A stretch of 64,000 nucleotides of DNA from Symbiodinium natans (GCA_905221605.1 CAJNDS010002113.1:1182524-1246523), one strand, 5' to 3'; counted from the first letter of the stretch, positions 32,441-44,562 are shown. The notes: generated from the letters alone by a model not told the origin. Program-made: numbers and translations.

Positions 32441-35151
32441 AGGGGGGAGAACGGGGGAGGGGGGGTGGGTGGCTCAAATAGGGTGTATTTGGAAGCTAGG
32501 GCTCGGGTTTTGCCCATGGCAAAGAGAAGATGGTATTCGTCTTCATCTTTCCTATCCTTCTTGTCTTTCTTCGCTCTTGTTCGTTTCCCTTTGAAACAAA
32601 AAAACCAAAGGAATAACAATGAACATGAAAGGAACTCGCTTTCTTTTCCGTTTGGGCACAAGAGGAGGGAGCATGGAGAGGGGCCACGGGCAAGCAGCCA
32701 ACCCCGTTCATGTCCCCAACCATTGAAAAAGGATAAGAAAGGACAAGGGCCTCCATTCCCCTCTTATGTTTTCCTTGTGTTTTTTGTCGTTGAAGAGGAC
32801 GGAGAGAGAAGGAGGAGGAGAAATAGACAGGATTGCATTTTTAATGGGAAGAGCAAAGACAACAATGGAAGAGAGATGAATAAAGGATAAGGAAAGACAA
32901 AACAAGGCATCTTCTTTATCGATCCTCTCTCCCTTATCTCTCCCTTCCCTTTTTCTTCTCGAAATAAGGAAAACAAAAAGGAAGAATTATGAAAACAGGA
33001 GGAGGGTAAGGAAAGGAACCCGAGAAAAGAGATATGATGAAGTACGGCAAGGTCCACGCGCAAGGAGTCACCCTCTGCTTGCCTTTCCTCTGCTTTATCA
33101 TACAAGTTCCTTTCTTGTTTTTTAATCAGTTGAAAGGTAATAGGTGGAGAGAAGGGAAAGGGAAATGAGAGAGGAGAGATCACAAGGATGCCTTTTTTCT
33201 GGATGCGTACTGCAAGGAATAGAAGAGACAGGAAGCAATGAGAGGGACGGACAAAACAAGGCTCAAAGAAGATGACTTTCCTCTACATCTATCTTCTCTC
33301 CTTTGTCCCTTTTGAATGAGAGAACAACCCTTCTTGCTCTTCACAGATAGGTGTCCTCCCTCCTCTCCAGGAAAGCTCCTTTCCCTTATTTTGCTTTTTG
33401 AAGCGAATAAGAACAAGAACAGGTAGGAAGAGAGGAAAGGGAAAGAATAAGTAAAGAGAGGAGCCCTTCAATCCCCCTCCCTGTCTCTTATGTTCTTTTC
33501 CTTCTTAGGGGGTGTGAAGATGCAGAAGACGATTGAAAAGGAAAAGGACACCCGTTCCATCGCCCCTGTATATAGAGAGATATCATGAGCATCAGCTGGG
33601 TTTGCTGCCCATCCAAACGCTGTCCCTTTAATCGCTTTCTGTGTGTCAAACGAGCAAAAGGGACACCCCTAAATGTTTTCTTTTTGGATGTCTTTCTTTT
33701 GCCTTGAAGACACAGCAAACGCAAAAAAGGATGCCTGCTTCCATCGCGCATAGAGAGAGAGAGAGAGAGAGACTGAGAATGAATGAGTGAGAGATAGATA
33801 TTGGGACAGGGAAAGAGAGCAAGCTAAAGAAAGAACGAAAGAAAAAATAGCGACAGGGATAGAGAGAGAGAGAGAGAGCTTTTGTTCGGGGGCATCCTTT
33901 TTTCTCGCTTGAAGATGCAGAAAACGATCCAAAGGGACACCCGTTCGATAGAACCCGTCTTCATCTTTCCTATCCTTCTTGTCTTTCTTCTCTCTTGTTC
34001 GTTTCCCTTTGAAACAAAAACCCAAAGGAAGAACAATGAAAATGAAGGAACTCGCTTTCTTTTTCCGTTTGGGAGCAATGAAAAGAACCGATGAGATGAG
34101 GCGAGAGGAGGCATATGCTGAAGCATGGAGAGGGGCCACGGGCAAGCAGCCAACCCCGCTCACATTCCCCAACCATTGAAGAAAGATAACAAAGGCCAGG
34201 GGCCTCCATTCCCCTGATATTTTTATTTTCTTGTGTTTTTTGTCCTTGAAGAGGAGGGAGAGAGAAGGAGGAGGAGACATAGACAGGGTTGCATTTTTAA
34301 CAGGAAGAGCAAAGACAAGAATAGAATAGAGAGATGAATAAAGGAGCAGGAAAGACAAAACAAGGCACAGATAAGATGGGACTCTTCTTTATCGATCCTC
34401 TCTCCCTTATCTATCCCTTCCCTCTTTCTTTTCGAAATAAGAACAACTAAACAGGAAGAATTATGAAAAGGAGAACAGTAAGAAAAAAGCAGAAGAGATA
34501 GGCCGAGAAGAGGGATATGATGAAGTACGGCAAGGTCCACGCGCAAGGAGTCACCCTCTGCTTACCCTTCCCCTGCTTTATCATACAAGTTCCTTTCTTG
34601 TTTTTAATCAGTTCAAAGGTAATAGATGGAGAGAAGGGAAAGGGAAGTAAGAGAGGCGAGATCACAAGGATGCCTTTTTTCTGGATGCGTACTGCAAGGA
34701 ATAGAAGAGACAGGAAGCAAGGAGAGGGACGGACAAAACAAGGCTCAAAGAAGATGACTTTCCTCTACATCTATCTTCTCTCCCCTGTCCCTTTGAATGA
34801 GAAAACAACCCTTCTTGCTCTTCACAGATAGGTGTCGCCCCTGCTCTTCAGGAAATCTCCTTTCCCTTATTTTGCTTTTTGAAGCGAATAAGAACAAGAA
34901 CAGGTAGGAAGAGAGGAAAGGGAAAGAATGAGTAAAGAGAGGAGCTCTTCAATTCCCCTCCCTGTCTCTTGTGTTCTTTTCCCTCTTGCGGGGGGGTCGT
35001 TCTTTCTCCTTTGAAGATGCAGAAGACGATTGAAAAGGAAAAGGACACCCGTTCCATCGCCCCTATATATAGAGAGAGATATCATGAGCATCAGCTGGGT
35101 TTGCTGCCAATCCAAGAAGGTGTCCCTTTGAGCCGCGAATTTCTCATCGCA

Positions 35152-36056
35152 CACGAAGAGCAGCCCGATTTGGCCAAATTTTGCCCGGAGGCTGCCCGGC
35201 AAAATTTGGCCAAACCGAGCCGTGCATTTTTCATCGCACACGAAGAGCAGCCCGATTTGGCCAAATTTTGCCCGGAGGCTGCCCGGCAAAATTTGGCCAA
35301 ATCGAGCCGCGCATTTCTCATCGCACACGAGAAGAGCAGCCCGATTTGGCCAAATTTTGCCCGGAGGCTGCCCGGCAAAATTTGGCCAAATCGAGCCGCG
35401 CATTTCTCATCGCTCACGAAGAGCAGCCCGATTTGGCCAAATTTTGCCCGGAGGCTGCCCGGCAAAATTTGGCCAAATCGAGCCGCGCATTTCTCATCGC
35501 ATACGAAGAGCAGCCCGATTTGGCCAAATTTTGCCCGGAGGCTGCCCGGCAAAATTTGGCCAAATCGAGCCGTGCATTTCTCATCGCATACGAAGAGCAG
35601 CCCGATTTGGCCAAATTTTGCCCGGAGGCTGCCCGGCAAAATTTGGCCAAATCGAGCCGCGCATTTCTCATCGCATACGAAGAGCAGCCCGATTTGGCCA
35701 AATTTTGCCAGGGGACTGCCCGGCAAAATTTGGCCAAATCGAGCCGTGCATTTCTCATCGCACGCGAAGAGCAGCCCGATTTGGCCAAATTTTGCCCGGA
35801 GGCTGCCCGGCAAAATTTGGCCAAATCGAGCCGCGCATTTCTCATCGCACACGAAGAGCAGCCCGATTTGGCCAAATTTTGCCCGGAGGCTGCCCGGCAA
35901 AATTTGGCCAAATCGAGCCGCGCATTTCTCATCGCACACGAAGAGCAGCCCGATTTGGCCAAATTTTGCCCGGAGGCTGCCCGGCAAAATTTGGCCAAAT
36001 CGAGCCGCGCATTTCTCATCTCCGACGAAGAGCAGCCCGATTTGGCCAAATTTTGT
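35152..36056. repeat. 87-base tandem repeat, each unit with a perfect 20-base inverted repeat
   Basis: Eleven units start (at GATTTGGCC) at 35167, 35254, 35343, 35430, 35517, 35604, 35691, 35778, 35865, 35952 and 36039; the last is partial. Each full unit holds CGATTTGGCCAAATTTTGCC, a 12-base loop, and its exact reverse complement. Each arm itself contains the palindrome TTTGGCCAAA. Since 87 is 29 codons and stops are rare, several frames on both strands stay open for 200-367 codons. A 2-base insertion near 35329 moves the frame, which argues against selection on one protein frame. Confidence 0.85.
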
Positions 36057-36083
36057 CCTTCGTGTTTTTTGAGAAAACACCAT

Positions 36084-36230
36084 GGACAAAATCTGCCCGG
36101 ATCTACGCGGCGCTGTTTCTTACAAAAAATGTGATGCGTAGATCCAGGCAGATTTTGTCCGTTGTGTTTTTGGAGAAATCACCATGGACAAAATCTGCCT
36201 GGATCTACGCGGGGCCCGGCAAAATCTGAC
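36084..36230. repeat. Hairpin module flanking the 87-base array
   Basis: GGACAAAATCTGCCCGGATC and the following CTACGC are mirrored by GCGTAGATCCAGGCAGATTT and TGTCC after a loop of about 26 bases. A third, direct copy of the left arm follows (36185-36210). Same layout as 31469-31600. Confidence 0.6.
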
Positions 36231-36298
36231 CAAAGTGACGCGACCCTAATTTATATAATTTACATAATTCTTATAATTTACAAAAAATAAAGGAGGGG

Positions 36299-36870
36299 GG
36301 GCTCGTGATTTAGTATTGGGAGAAGGCCCGGGCTCGCGATGTAGTATTGGGGGGAGGCCCGGGCTCGTCATTTAGTATTGGGGGCAGGCCCGGGCTCGTG
36401 ATTTAGTATTGGGAGAAGGCCCGGGCTCGTGATTTAGTATTGGGAGAAGGCCCGGGCTCGTAATTTAGTATTGGGAGAAGGCCCGAGGCTTTTTTAATAG
36501 TTTTAAAAGTTTTAAAAGTTTTAATAGTTTTAATAGTTTTAATAGTTTTAAAAGTTTTAAAAGTTTTGAAAGTTCAGGAATCTCATGGCCGGTTAGTATT
36601 GGAAGGAGGCCCGGGCTTGTAGTTTAGTATTGGGGGGAGGCCTGGGCTCGTGATTTAGTATTGGGGGCAGGCCTGGGCTCGTGATTTAGTATTGGGGGGA
36701 GGCTCGGGCTCGTAATTTAATATTGGGGGGAGGCCCGGGCTCGTAATTTAGTATTGGGGGGAGGCCCGGGCTCGTTATTTTGTTTTGGGGAGAAGCCCGG
36801 GCTCGTAATTTAGTATTGGGGGGAGGCCCGGGCTCGTGGTTTTGTATTGGGGAGAGGCCCGGGGCCCTGT
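36299..36870 (+). repeat. 31-base tandem repeat
   Basis: About 14 units of GGGCTCGTGATTTAGTATTG plus a GGGAGAAGGCCC-like end, period 31 (checked at 36361, 36392, 36423). It is interrupted at 36490-36590 by the 9-base A/T satellite of the next region. Confidence 0.8.
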
Positions 36871-39800
36871 CCAGGAAATTCCTGAACTTTTAAATCTTTT
36901 TAATGTTTTAATAGTTTGAAAGGCTTTTTTAAAGTTGAAACTATTAAAACTATTAAAACTATTAAAAAGGCTTCTTTTTAATAGTTTTAATAGTTTGGGA
37001 GGCTTTTTAAAAGTTGAAACTATTAAAACTATTAAAACTTTAAAAAGGAGAAGGCCTGGCCTGGAGATTCCTGAACTTTTAAAACTTTTAAAACTATTAA
37101 AACTATTAAAACTATTAAAACTATTAAAACTATTAAAACTGCTTCTTTTCAATAGCTTTAATAGTTTCGGCGGCTTTTTAAAAGTTCAAACTATTAAAAC
37201 TATTAAAACTTTAAAAAGGAGAAGGCCTGGCCTGGAGATTCCTGAACTTTTAAAACTATTAAAACTATTAAAACTATTAAAACTATTAAAACTATTAAAA
37301 CTATTAAAAAGGCTTCTTTTTAATAGTTTTCATAGTTTGGGAGGCTTTTTAAAAGTTCAAACTATTAAAACTATTAAAACTATTAAAAGGAAGCCTTTGT
37401 AAAAGTTTTAATAGTTTTAATAGTTTTAATAGTTTTAAAAGTTTTAATAGTTTTAAAAGTTCAGGAATCTCCTGGCCAGGCCTTCTCTTTTTTAAATTTT
37501 TAATAGTTTGGGAGGCTTTTTAAAAGTTGAAACTATTAAAACTATTAAAACTATTAAAACTATTAAAACTATTAAAAAGGCTTCTTTTTAATAGTTTTAA
37601 TAGTTTGGGAGGCTTTTTTAAAGTTCAAACTATTAAAGCTATTGAAACTTTAAAAAGGCAAAGGCCTGGCCCGGAGATTCCCGAACTTACAAAACTTTTA
37701 AAACTATTAAAACTTTTAAAACTATTTAAAACTATTAAAACTATTAAAAGGCTTCTTTTTAATAGTTTTAATAGTTTGGGAGGCTTTTTAAAAGTTGAAA
37801 CTATTAAAACTATTAAAACTTTAAAAAGGAGAAGGCCTGGCCTGGAGATTCCTGAACTTTTGAAACTTTTAAAACTTTTAAAACTATTAAAACTATTAAA
37901 ACTATTAAAACTATTAAAATTGCTTCTTTTTAATAGTTTCAATAGTTTGGGAGGCTTTTTAAAAGTTCAAACTATTAAAACTATTAAAACTTTAAAAAGG
38001 AGAAGGCCTGGCCTGGAGATTCCTGAACTTTTAAAACTTTTAAAACTATTTAAACTTTTAAAACTATTAAAACTATTAAAACTATTAAAAAGGCTTCTTT
38101 TTAATAGTTTTAATAGTTTGGGAGGCGTTTTAAAAGTTTAGATTATTAAAACTATTAAAAATATTAAAAGGCAGCCTTTTTAAAAGTTTCAAAAGTTTTA
38201 ATAGTTTTAATAGTTTTAATTGTTTTAAAAGTTTTAATAGTTTTAAAAGTTCAGGAATCTCCTGGCCAGGCCTTCTCTTTTTTAAAGTTTTAATAGTTTG
38301 GGAGGCTTTTTAAAAGTTGAAACTATTAAAACTATTAAAACTATTTAAACTATTAAAACTATTAAAAAGGCTTCTTTTTAATAGTTTTAATAGTTTGGGA
38401 GGCTTTTTTAAAGTTCAAACTATTAAAACTATTGAAACTTTAAAAAGGCAAAGGCCTGGCCCGGAGATTCCCGAACTTTTAAAACTTTTAAAACTTTTAA
38501 AACTTTTAAAACTTTTAAAACTATTAAAACTATTAAAACTATTTCAAAACTATTAAAACTATTAAAAGGCTTCTTTTTAATAGTTTTAATAGTTTGGGAG
38601 GCTTTTTAAAAGTTGAAACTATTAAAACTATTAAAACTTTAAAAAGGAGAAGGCCTGGCCTGGAGATTCCTGAACTTTTGAAACTTTTAGAACTATTAAA
38701 ACCATTAAAACTATTAAAAAGGCTTCTTTTTAATAGTTTCAATAGTTTGGGAGGCTTTTTAAAAGTTCAAACTATTAAAACTATTAAAACTTTAAAAAGG
38801 AGAAGGCCTGGCCTGGAGATTCCTGAACTTTTAAAACTTTTAAAACTATTTAAACTTTTAAAACTATTAAAACTATTAAAACTATTAAAAAGGCTTCTTT
38901 TTAATAGTTTTAATAGTTTGGGAGGCGTTTTAAAAGTTTAGATTATTAAAACTATTAAAAATATTAAAAGGCAGCCTTTTTAAAAGTTTTAATAGTTTTA
39001 ATAGTTTTAATTGTTTTAAAAGTTTTAATAGTTTTAAAAGTTCAGGAATCTCCTGGCCAGGCCTTCTCTTTTTTAAAGTTTTAATAGTTTGGGAGGCTTT
39101 TTAAAAGTTGAAACTATTAAAACTATTAAAACGATTAAAAAGGCTTCTTTTTAATAGTTTTAATAGTTTGGGAGGCTTTTTAAAAGTTCAAACTATTAAA
39201 ACTATTAAAACTTTAAAAAGGAGAAGGCCTGGCCTGGAGATTCCTGAACTTTTGAAACTTTTAGAACTATTAAAACTATTAAAACTATTAAAACTATTAA
39301 AACTATTAAAACTATTAAAACTATTAAAACTATTAAAACGGCTTCTTTTTAATAGTTTTAATAGTTTGGGAGGCTTTTTAAAAGTTCAAACTATTAAAAC
39401 TATTAAAACTATTAAAAGGAAGCCTTTTTAAAAGTTTTAATAGTTTTAATAGTTTTAATAGTTTTAATAGTTTTAAAAGTTTTCATAGTTTTAAAAGTTC
39501 AGGAATCTCCTGGTCAGGCCTTCTCTTTTTAATGTTTTAATAGTTTGAAAGGCTTTTTGAAAGTTGAAACTATTAAAACTATTAAAACTATTAAAAAGGC
39601 TTCTTTTTAATAGTTTTAATAGTTTGGGAGGCTTTTTAAAAGTTGAAACTATTATAACTATTAAAACTTTAAAACGGAGAAGGCCTGGTCTGGAGATTCC
39701 TGAACTTTTAAAACTGTTAAAACTTTTAAAACTATTAAAACTATTAAAACTATTAAAACTATTAAAAATGCTTCTTTTTAATTGTTTAGAATAGTTTGGG

Positions 39801-40660
39801 CGGCTTTTTAAAAGTTCAAACTATTAAAACTATTGAAACTTTAAAAAGGAGAAGGCCTGGCCTGGAGATTCCTGAACTTTTAAAACTTTTAAAACTATTA
39901 AAACTGTTAAAAAGGCTTCTTTTTAATAGTTTTAATAGTTTGGGAGGCTTTTTAAAAGTTCAAACTATTAAAACTATTAAAACTATTAAAAGGAAGCCTT
40001 TTTAAAAGTTTTAATAGTTTTAATCGTTTTAATAGTTTTAAAAGTTTTAATAGTTCTAAAAGTTCAGGAATCTCCTGGCCAGGCCTTCTCTTTTTTAGAT
40101 TTTTAATAGTTTGGGAGGCTTTTTAAAAGTTGAAACTATTAAAACTATTAAAACTATTAAAAATGCTGCTTTTTAATAGTTTCCATAGTTCGGGAGGCTT
40201 TTTTAAAGTTCAAACTATTAAAACTATTAAAACTTTAAAAAGGAGAAGGCCTGGCCTGGAGATTCCTGAACTTTTAAAACTATTTAAACTTTTAAAACTA
40301 TTAAAACTATTAAAACTATTAAAACTATTAAAAAGGCTTCTTTTTAATAGTTTTAATAGTTTGGGAGGCTTTTTAAAAGTTCAAACTATTAAAACTATTG
40401 AAACTATTAAAAGGAAGCCTTTTTAAAAGTTTTAATAGTTTTATTATTTTTAATAGTTTTAAAAGTTTTAATAGTTTTAAAAGTTCAGGAATCTCCTGGC
40501 CAGGCCTTCTCTTTTTAAAGTTTTAATAGTTCGGAAGGCTTTTTAAAAGTTGAAACTATTAAAACTATTAAACTATTAAAAATGCTTCTTTTAATGGTTT
40601 TAATAGTTTCGGAGGCTTTTTAAAAAATTCAAACTATTAAAACTATTAAAACTTTTAATA
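36485..40660. repeat. AAAACTATT satellite with higher-order and inverted organisation
   Basis: Nine-base units (ACTATTAAA and near variants) on one strand alternate with blocks of the reverse complement (TTTAATAGT). Blocks are joined by short GC-richer linkers such as GGCCTGGCCTGGAGATTCCT or its reverse complement, and by GGCTTCTTTTTAATAG, with a higher-order period of roughly 230-260 bases. The 9-base period equals three codons, so Leu-Leu-Lys and Phe-Asn-Ser ORFs appear on either strand without coding meaning. A short AT microsatellite (40702-40730) closes the region. Confidence 0.85.
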
Positions 40661-40927
40661 CAGAAAGCAGCCATGTCAAATAGTACATAGAGGTTCCTCT
40701 TACATATATATATATATATATGTGTATATATATGGCAGGTGATTGAAAGCTTAGGGTTAGACTCCAGGTTAGGGTTTAGTGTTTCGGGTTCGGCTCGAGT
40801 TTGCTCAGAGGGGGTATGGGGTTTAAAACAAGCCCCGGGGACCGGCGTGTCTTCGAATCCTGTGCCGGTGTTGCTCCGGCTTTCTTCAGCACCAACATTT
40901 TCTAGCAGAGTCTGCTTCAACATCCGT

Positions 40928-41135
40928 CCCTAAACCCTAAACCCTGAACCCTGAACCCTGAACCCTAAACCCTCAACCCTGAACCCTGAACCCTAAACCC
41001 TGAACCCTGAACCCCGAACCCTGAACCCTAAACCCTAAACCTCAAACCTAAACCCTAAACCCTGAACCCTAAACCCTAAACCCTAAACCCTAAACCCCAA
41101 ACCTAAACCCTGAACCCTAAACCCTAAACCCCAAA
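40928..41135 (-). repeat. Telomere-type array rich in CCCTGAA
   Basis: About 28 units mixing CCCTAAA and CCCTGAA. The telomere mosaic resumes here and runs to 47875. Confidence 0.8.
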
Positions 41136-41227
41136 ATCCCTCAGCCGAACAAACGAGCCTCTCGTAACCCCATGCGAGGACGTAGGGGTGCAGGCCCCGG
41201 AGCCTGCGCCGCAAGAGGCCTGGTTGC

Positions 41228-41370
41228 GGGTTTAGGGTTTAGGGTTTAGGGTTTGGGGTTTGGGGTTTGGGGTTTGGGGTTTAGGGGTTATGGGGTTTGG
41301 GGTTTAGGGGTTTAGGGGTTATAGGGTTTAGGGTTTAGGGTTTAGGGTTTAGGGTTTAGGGTTTAGGAGC
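41228..41370 (+). repeat. Telomere-type array
   Basis: TTTAGGG and TTTGGGG units, inverted relative to the preceding array. Confidence 0.8.
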
Positions 41371-41683
41371 CGCGCTGAGCCCTGGGTTTGGCATCCACAA
41401 AAAGGGTCTGTTAGCCCGAACCCCAGACCCTAAACTCTAAGACCCTTGCTTAGCTGATTTATCTCTGAACACAATGCTGTCTTCCACCCTCAAGAGGCGC
41501 TCTAAGCCAGTAGGTCGTAAGTACCTGCGCACCCAAGTCAGCTGGTAGGCACCCAAACAGCTCTAGAAGCACGCAAATCACACGCGCATGTTGCGTACGC
41601 GAAACTCCAACGCCTCTGACGTAGCAGCTTGAGTTGGACAGAAGTGGTCAGCATCTTCACTGCCTGTGTTGTTCCAGTATGAT

Positions 41684-41798
41684 TATATGGGTAGTTCTCT
41701 AACATTAGGCCCTCTTTTGGGGGGGGCGTTCATTGTCAAGGGTGCTGCCTTATAATGGGTGCCCAACAAGGGACCTTAATTTAGGAAACTGCCCATAA
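41684..41798. mobile_element. Foldback family C, copy 2
   Basis: TATATGGGTAGTTCTCTAAC left, GGGACC with AAACTGCCCATAA right. Diverged from 4815-4918. Confidence 0.45.
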
Positions 41799-41799
41799 C

Positions 41800-41965
41800 C
41801 CGAAGCCCTAAACCCCTCAACGCTAAACCCTCAACCCTAAACCCTAAACCCTAGAGACCCTAAACCCTAAACCCTAAAAAACCCTAAGCCCTAAACCCTA
41901 AACCCTAAGCCCTAAACCCTAAACCCTAAACCCTAAACCCTAAACCCTAAACCCTAAACCCAAAA
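41800..41965 (-). repeat. Telomere-type array
   Basis: About 20 CCCTAAA units with CCCTAAG and CCCTCAA variants. Confidence 0.8.
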
Positions 41966-42052
41966 CCAGTTGGGACACAGCATCAGGAGTGCGAATGCTC
42001 TGGAGAGCCGGCAGCGGGCACAGAGGAGCCGGAGGCAGGGCTGCGGAGTTCA

Positions 42053-42182
42053 CAGGGTTTAGGGTTTAGGGTTTCGGGTTTCGGGTTTAGGGTTTAGGGT
42101 TTCGGGTTTAGGGTTTAGGGCTTGGGGTTTAGGGCTTTCGGGTTTAAGGTTTAGGGTTTGGGGTTTGGGTTTGGGGTTTAGG
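42053..42182 (+). repeat. Telomere-type array
   Basis: TTTAGGG with TTTCGGG units. The spacer 41966-42052 is open in the + frame (QHQECECSGEPAAGTEEPEA) between inverted arrays. Confidence 0.8.
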
Positions 42183-42305
42183 GTCACCCCTTCTACGCAA
42201 CAATCACATGTGCCTACCTAAGTGCGTCGATCCTTGCATCTTCTCGTCTTGTCAAGCAGGGAGTCCATGAAAAGTCTAGCGTCTTTTTTGTGGGTCCATT
42301 CTAGA

Positions 42306-42376
42306 AGGGTTTAGGGTTTGGGGTTTGGGGTTTGGGGTTTAGGGTTTAGGGTTTAGGGTTAGGGTTTAGGGTTTTT
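42306..42376 (+). repeat. Telomere-type array
   Basis: TTTAGGG and TTTGGGG units. Confidence 0.8.
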
Positions 42377-42379
42377 AAG

Positions 42380-42474
42380 GTTCGGGCGCCCTTTTCTCCC
42401 TTTTTTCAGGGCTTAGGTTCCCTTTTAAGCCCCCTGAAACCACAACCAAGGGAAGAGGTTACTCTTGGGTCTAG
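42380..42474. mobile_element. Repeat family E, copy 5
   Basis: GCGCCCTTTTCTCCC, TTAGGTTCCCTTTTAAGCCC, and the TTACTCTTGGGTCTAG end. Confidence 0.5.
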
Positions 42475-43744
42475 TTCCTATAGGATGTACTAGACGAGCA
42501 GAACCTTTGAGTGGATTCTTGGCAGACTGCAAAAAAAAGCGTGGGCTTTTGGGGCTCTTAAGACAGGGCTAACTTGATGAGAACTTAGCTCAGCAACAGT
42601 GGCCTATCTGCAGTTGTACCTTGTTTGCCTATCTTCGTAAACTGCATGCGAGAATAGGTTCAGGTTTCCAAACAGGGCCCCAAAACATCAAACCCTCAGG
42701 GCCTTGAATAGGCCCCGCAACCTCCTGTCCGAGGTTCCCGATCGCTTATGTTTTTTTTTTTTTTTTTTGGGGGGGGGGGGCTATACACTTAAACCCTTTA
42801 CGAAGAAAGGAAGAGCCTTAAGTGCTAAACTCCCTTCAGCACCACTGCATATTGAAACCTCAAGCTCTAAAGATCTAATCGGATGGGGATCAGGGCTAAG
42901 GGCACCTTTTGCGGGGGTTCCTAAGACGGTGATTACTGTTTTTTGATAAAACTTATAACGCAGTCTCCTATTTGGGGAAATGCCCAGATTTGTCGTTCTC
43001 TACATTGGGGTCTCTTTTGGGGGGTCCTTTTTCTACGGCGCCGTGCTATCTCGGGGAAACCCTAAGCCCTAAACCCTAACTCCCTAAACCCGCCACAAAA
43101 CATGCAATTTGACGCCTTTGGTAGGTGGTGCCCCTGGGCATCAGCCGCTGGGCACAGACAGACCTCTCCATGGCCCAGGAGAGTTCCGGGTGTTGGGGTT
43201 CAGGGGTTAGGGTTTAGGCTTTAGGCTTTAGGGTTTTGGGTTTAGGGTTTAGGTTTGGGGTTTAGGGTTTAGGGTTCAGGGTTTGTGGTCTAGGGTATGG
43301 CGTCCAGAACTCGCGGCAGGTGACTTAACTAGGTAAGCTTCAGGGTACTCTAGGTCAGGCTTGGAATCTCCTCCCTTAAAGACCCTGGGCCTTCACCCCG
43401 TAAGCCCTTGATCCTTAAACCAATGGCCAGTTGTGGGGCATCCGGGGGCTTCGACTTTCTTGGATGGCTGTGTATCCGACTTGAGTCGAGGTGTGTGTTC
43501 TCCTGTTCGTTTGGGGGCTTGGGCTTTGCTGATTTCAGTTTTGTGGCTTGAAGGGTTTACCCGCGTTCAGGGCGTCGGGCCTCCTAACCTTACACCCCAA
43601 AGCAAGCGGTTTTCTTAGTTCTCTAATTAATGACTCGCCTTAGCACGCTCAACGCTCCACACCCTGCTACACCACCATTAAAGCCCTCTTAACACCTTCT
43701 GTATCTAGACAACCCCTCCTTGCCAAATCCTACAACACTTTCCT

Positions 43745-44035
43745 TACCCCTGAACCCTGAACCCTGAACCCTGAACCCTGAACCCCTCAACCCCTAAAAC
43801 CCTAACCCCTAAACCCGAAACCCCTAAAGCCCTTAAGCCCCCGAAACCCCTAAACCCCTAAACCCCTAAAACCCCCCAAAACCCTGAACCCTACACCCCA
43901 AAACCTCTAAACCCCCAAAACCGCTAAACCCCCCAAAACCCCCAAAGCCCAAAAGGGCCCCTGTGGCGTCCTCCATCATAAAGCCCCTTAACCCTAAACC
44001 CTAAACCCTTAAACCCCCCCCAAAACCCCTAAACC
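43745..44035 (-). repeat. Degenerate telomere-type array
   Basis: CCCTGAA, CCCCTAAA and CCCCAAAA units. It includes the inverted copy of the 19-base exon-like tag at 43971-43989. Confidence 0.7.
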
Positions 44036-44562
44036 TTCATCTGAAGTGGCGGCTCGCAGCTCGCAGTCGCCGGCCTCAGGACTTACTTTTTTTTTTTTGG
44101 TTTTAGGGTTTGGGTTTAGGTACTTGCTTTTTGTTTTTTGGTTTTAGGGTTTGGGTTTAGGTTTTAGAGTTTTTTTGAGGATTTCGGGTTTGGTTAATGG
44201 GTTTAGGTTTAGGGCATTGGGCTTTCTGTTTTGGAGTTTCGGGTTGCTGGTTCTTGGTACCCAAGAGCTTTAGGATTAGAGCTCTCAAGGTTTTAGGGTG
44301 ATAGGGCTCAGGGCTCGGGTTTAGAGTTTATAAGGTGTAGGGCTCATATGGTTTATATAGGGTTTACAAGGTTTTGGTCAGGGTTTAGACTAGGTTTAGC
44401 GTTCAAAAGGTTTAGGGTTCATGAGATCATGAGGTTTAAGGTTCATAAGGTTTTGGGCCGTTTAGGGTTCAGAAGCTCCAGGGCACATAAGGCTTAGGGC
44501 TTAGGACTCAGGGCTTCCTACTACACCCCTAAACCCTAAACCCTAAACCCTAAACCCATAAG

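Larger units (their letters stand above)
27100..35100. repeat. Purine/pyrimidine-asymmetric, internally duplicated region
   Basis: Telomere units stop near 27100 and are replaced by alternating GGAGAGAAGG-type and CCTTCTCTCC-type DNA with many degenerate duplications. The numerous ORFs of 60-270 codons on both strands are biased to Arg/Glu/Lys or Ser/Leu/Phe and change quality with strand, so they are read as low-complexity artefacts. One block (GGCAAGGTCCACGCGCAAGG and neighbours) recurs near 29820, 33048 and 34530, with its left flank near 28090. No gene is supported. Confidence 0.7.

Noticed and set aside
28204..34831. ORFs of 60-270 codons rich in Ser/Leu/Phe or Arg/Glu/Lys
   Set aside because: They lie in purine/pyrimidine low-complexity DNA on both strands, with no domain and no consistent frame among duplicates.
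34969..36229. ORFs of up to 367 codons with a 29-residue repeat on both strands
   Set aside because: The 87-base unit lacks stops in several frames, and a 2-base indel shifts frames between units. There is no sign that one frame is preserved, so these are annotated as a satellite.
35152..36870. CRISPR array
   Set aside because: The 87-base and 31-base repeats are contiguous, with no unique spacers of constant length, and the context is eukaryotic.
36775..40426. Many ORFs rich in Leu-Leu-Lys or Phe-Asn-Ser
   Set aside because: They are translation of a 9-base satellite whose period is three codons. They open on both strands and end at linkers.
40845..40885. tRNA gene around CTTCGAATCC
   Set aside because: The T-loop-like bases are present, but the flanking stem does not pair and no A box, anticodon arm or acceptor stem can be built.
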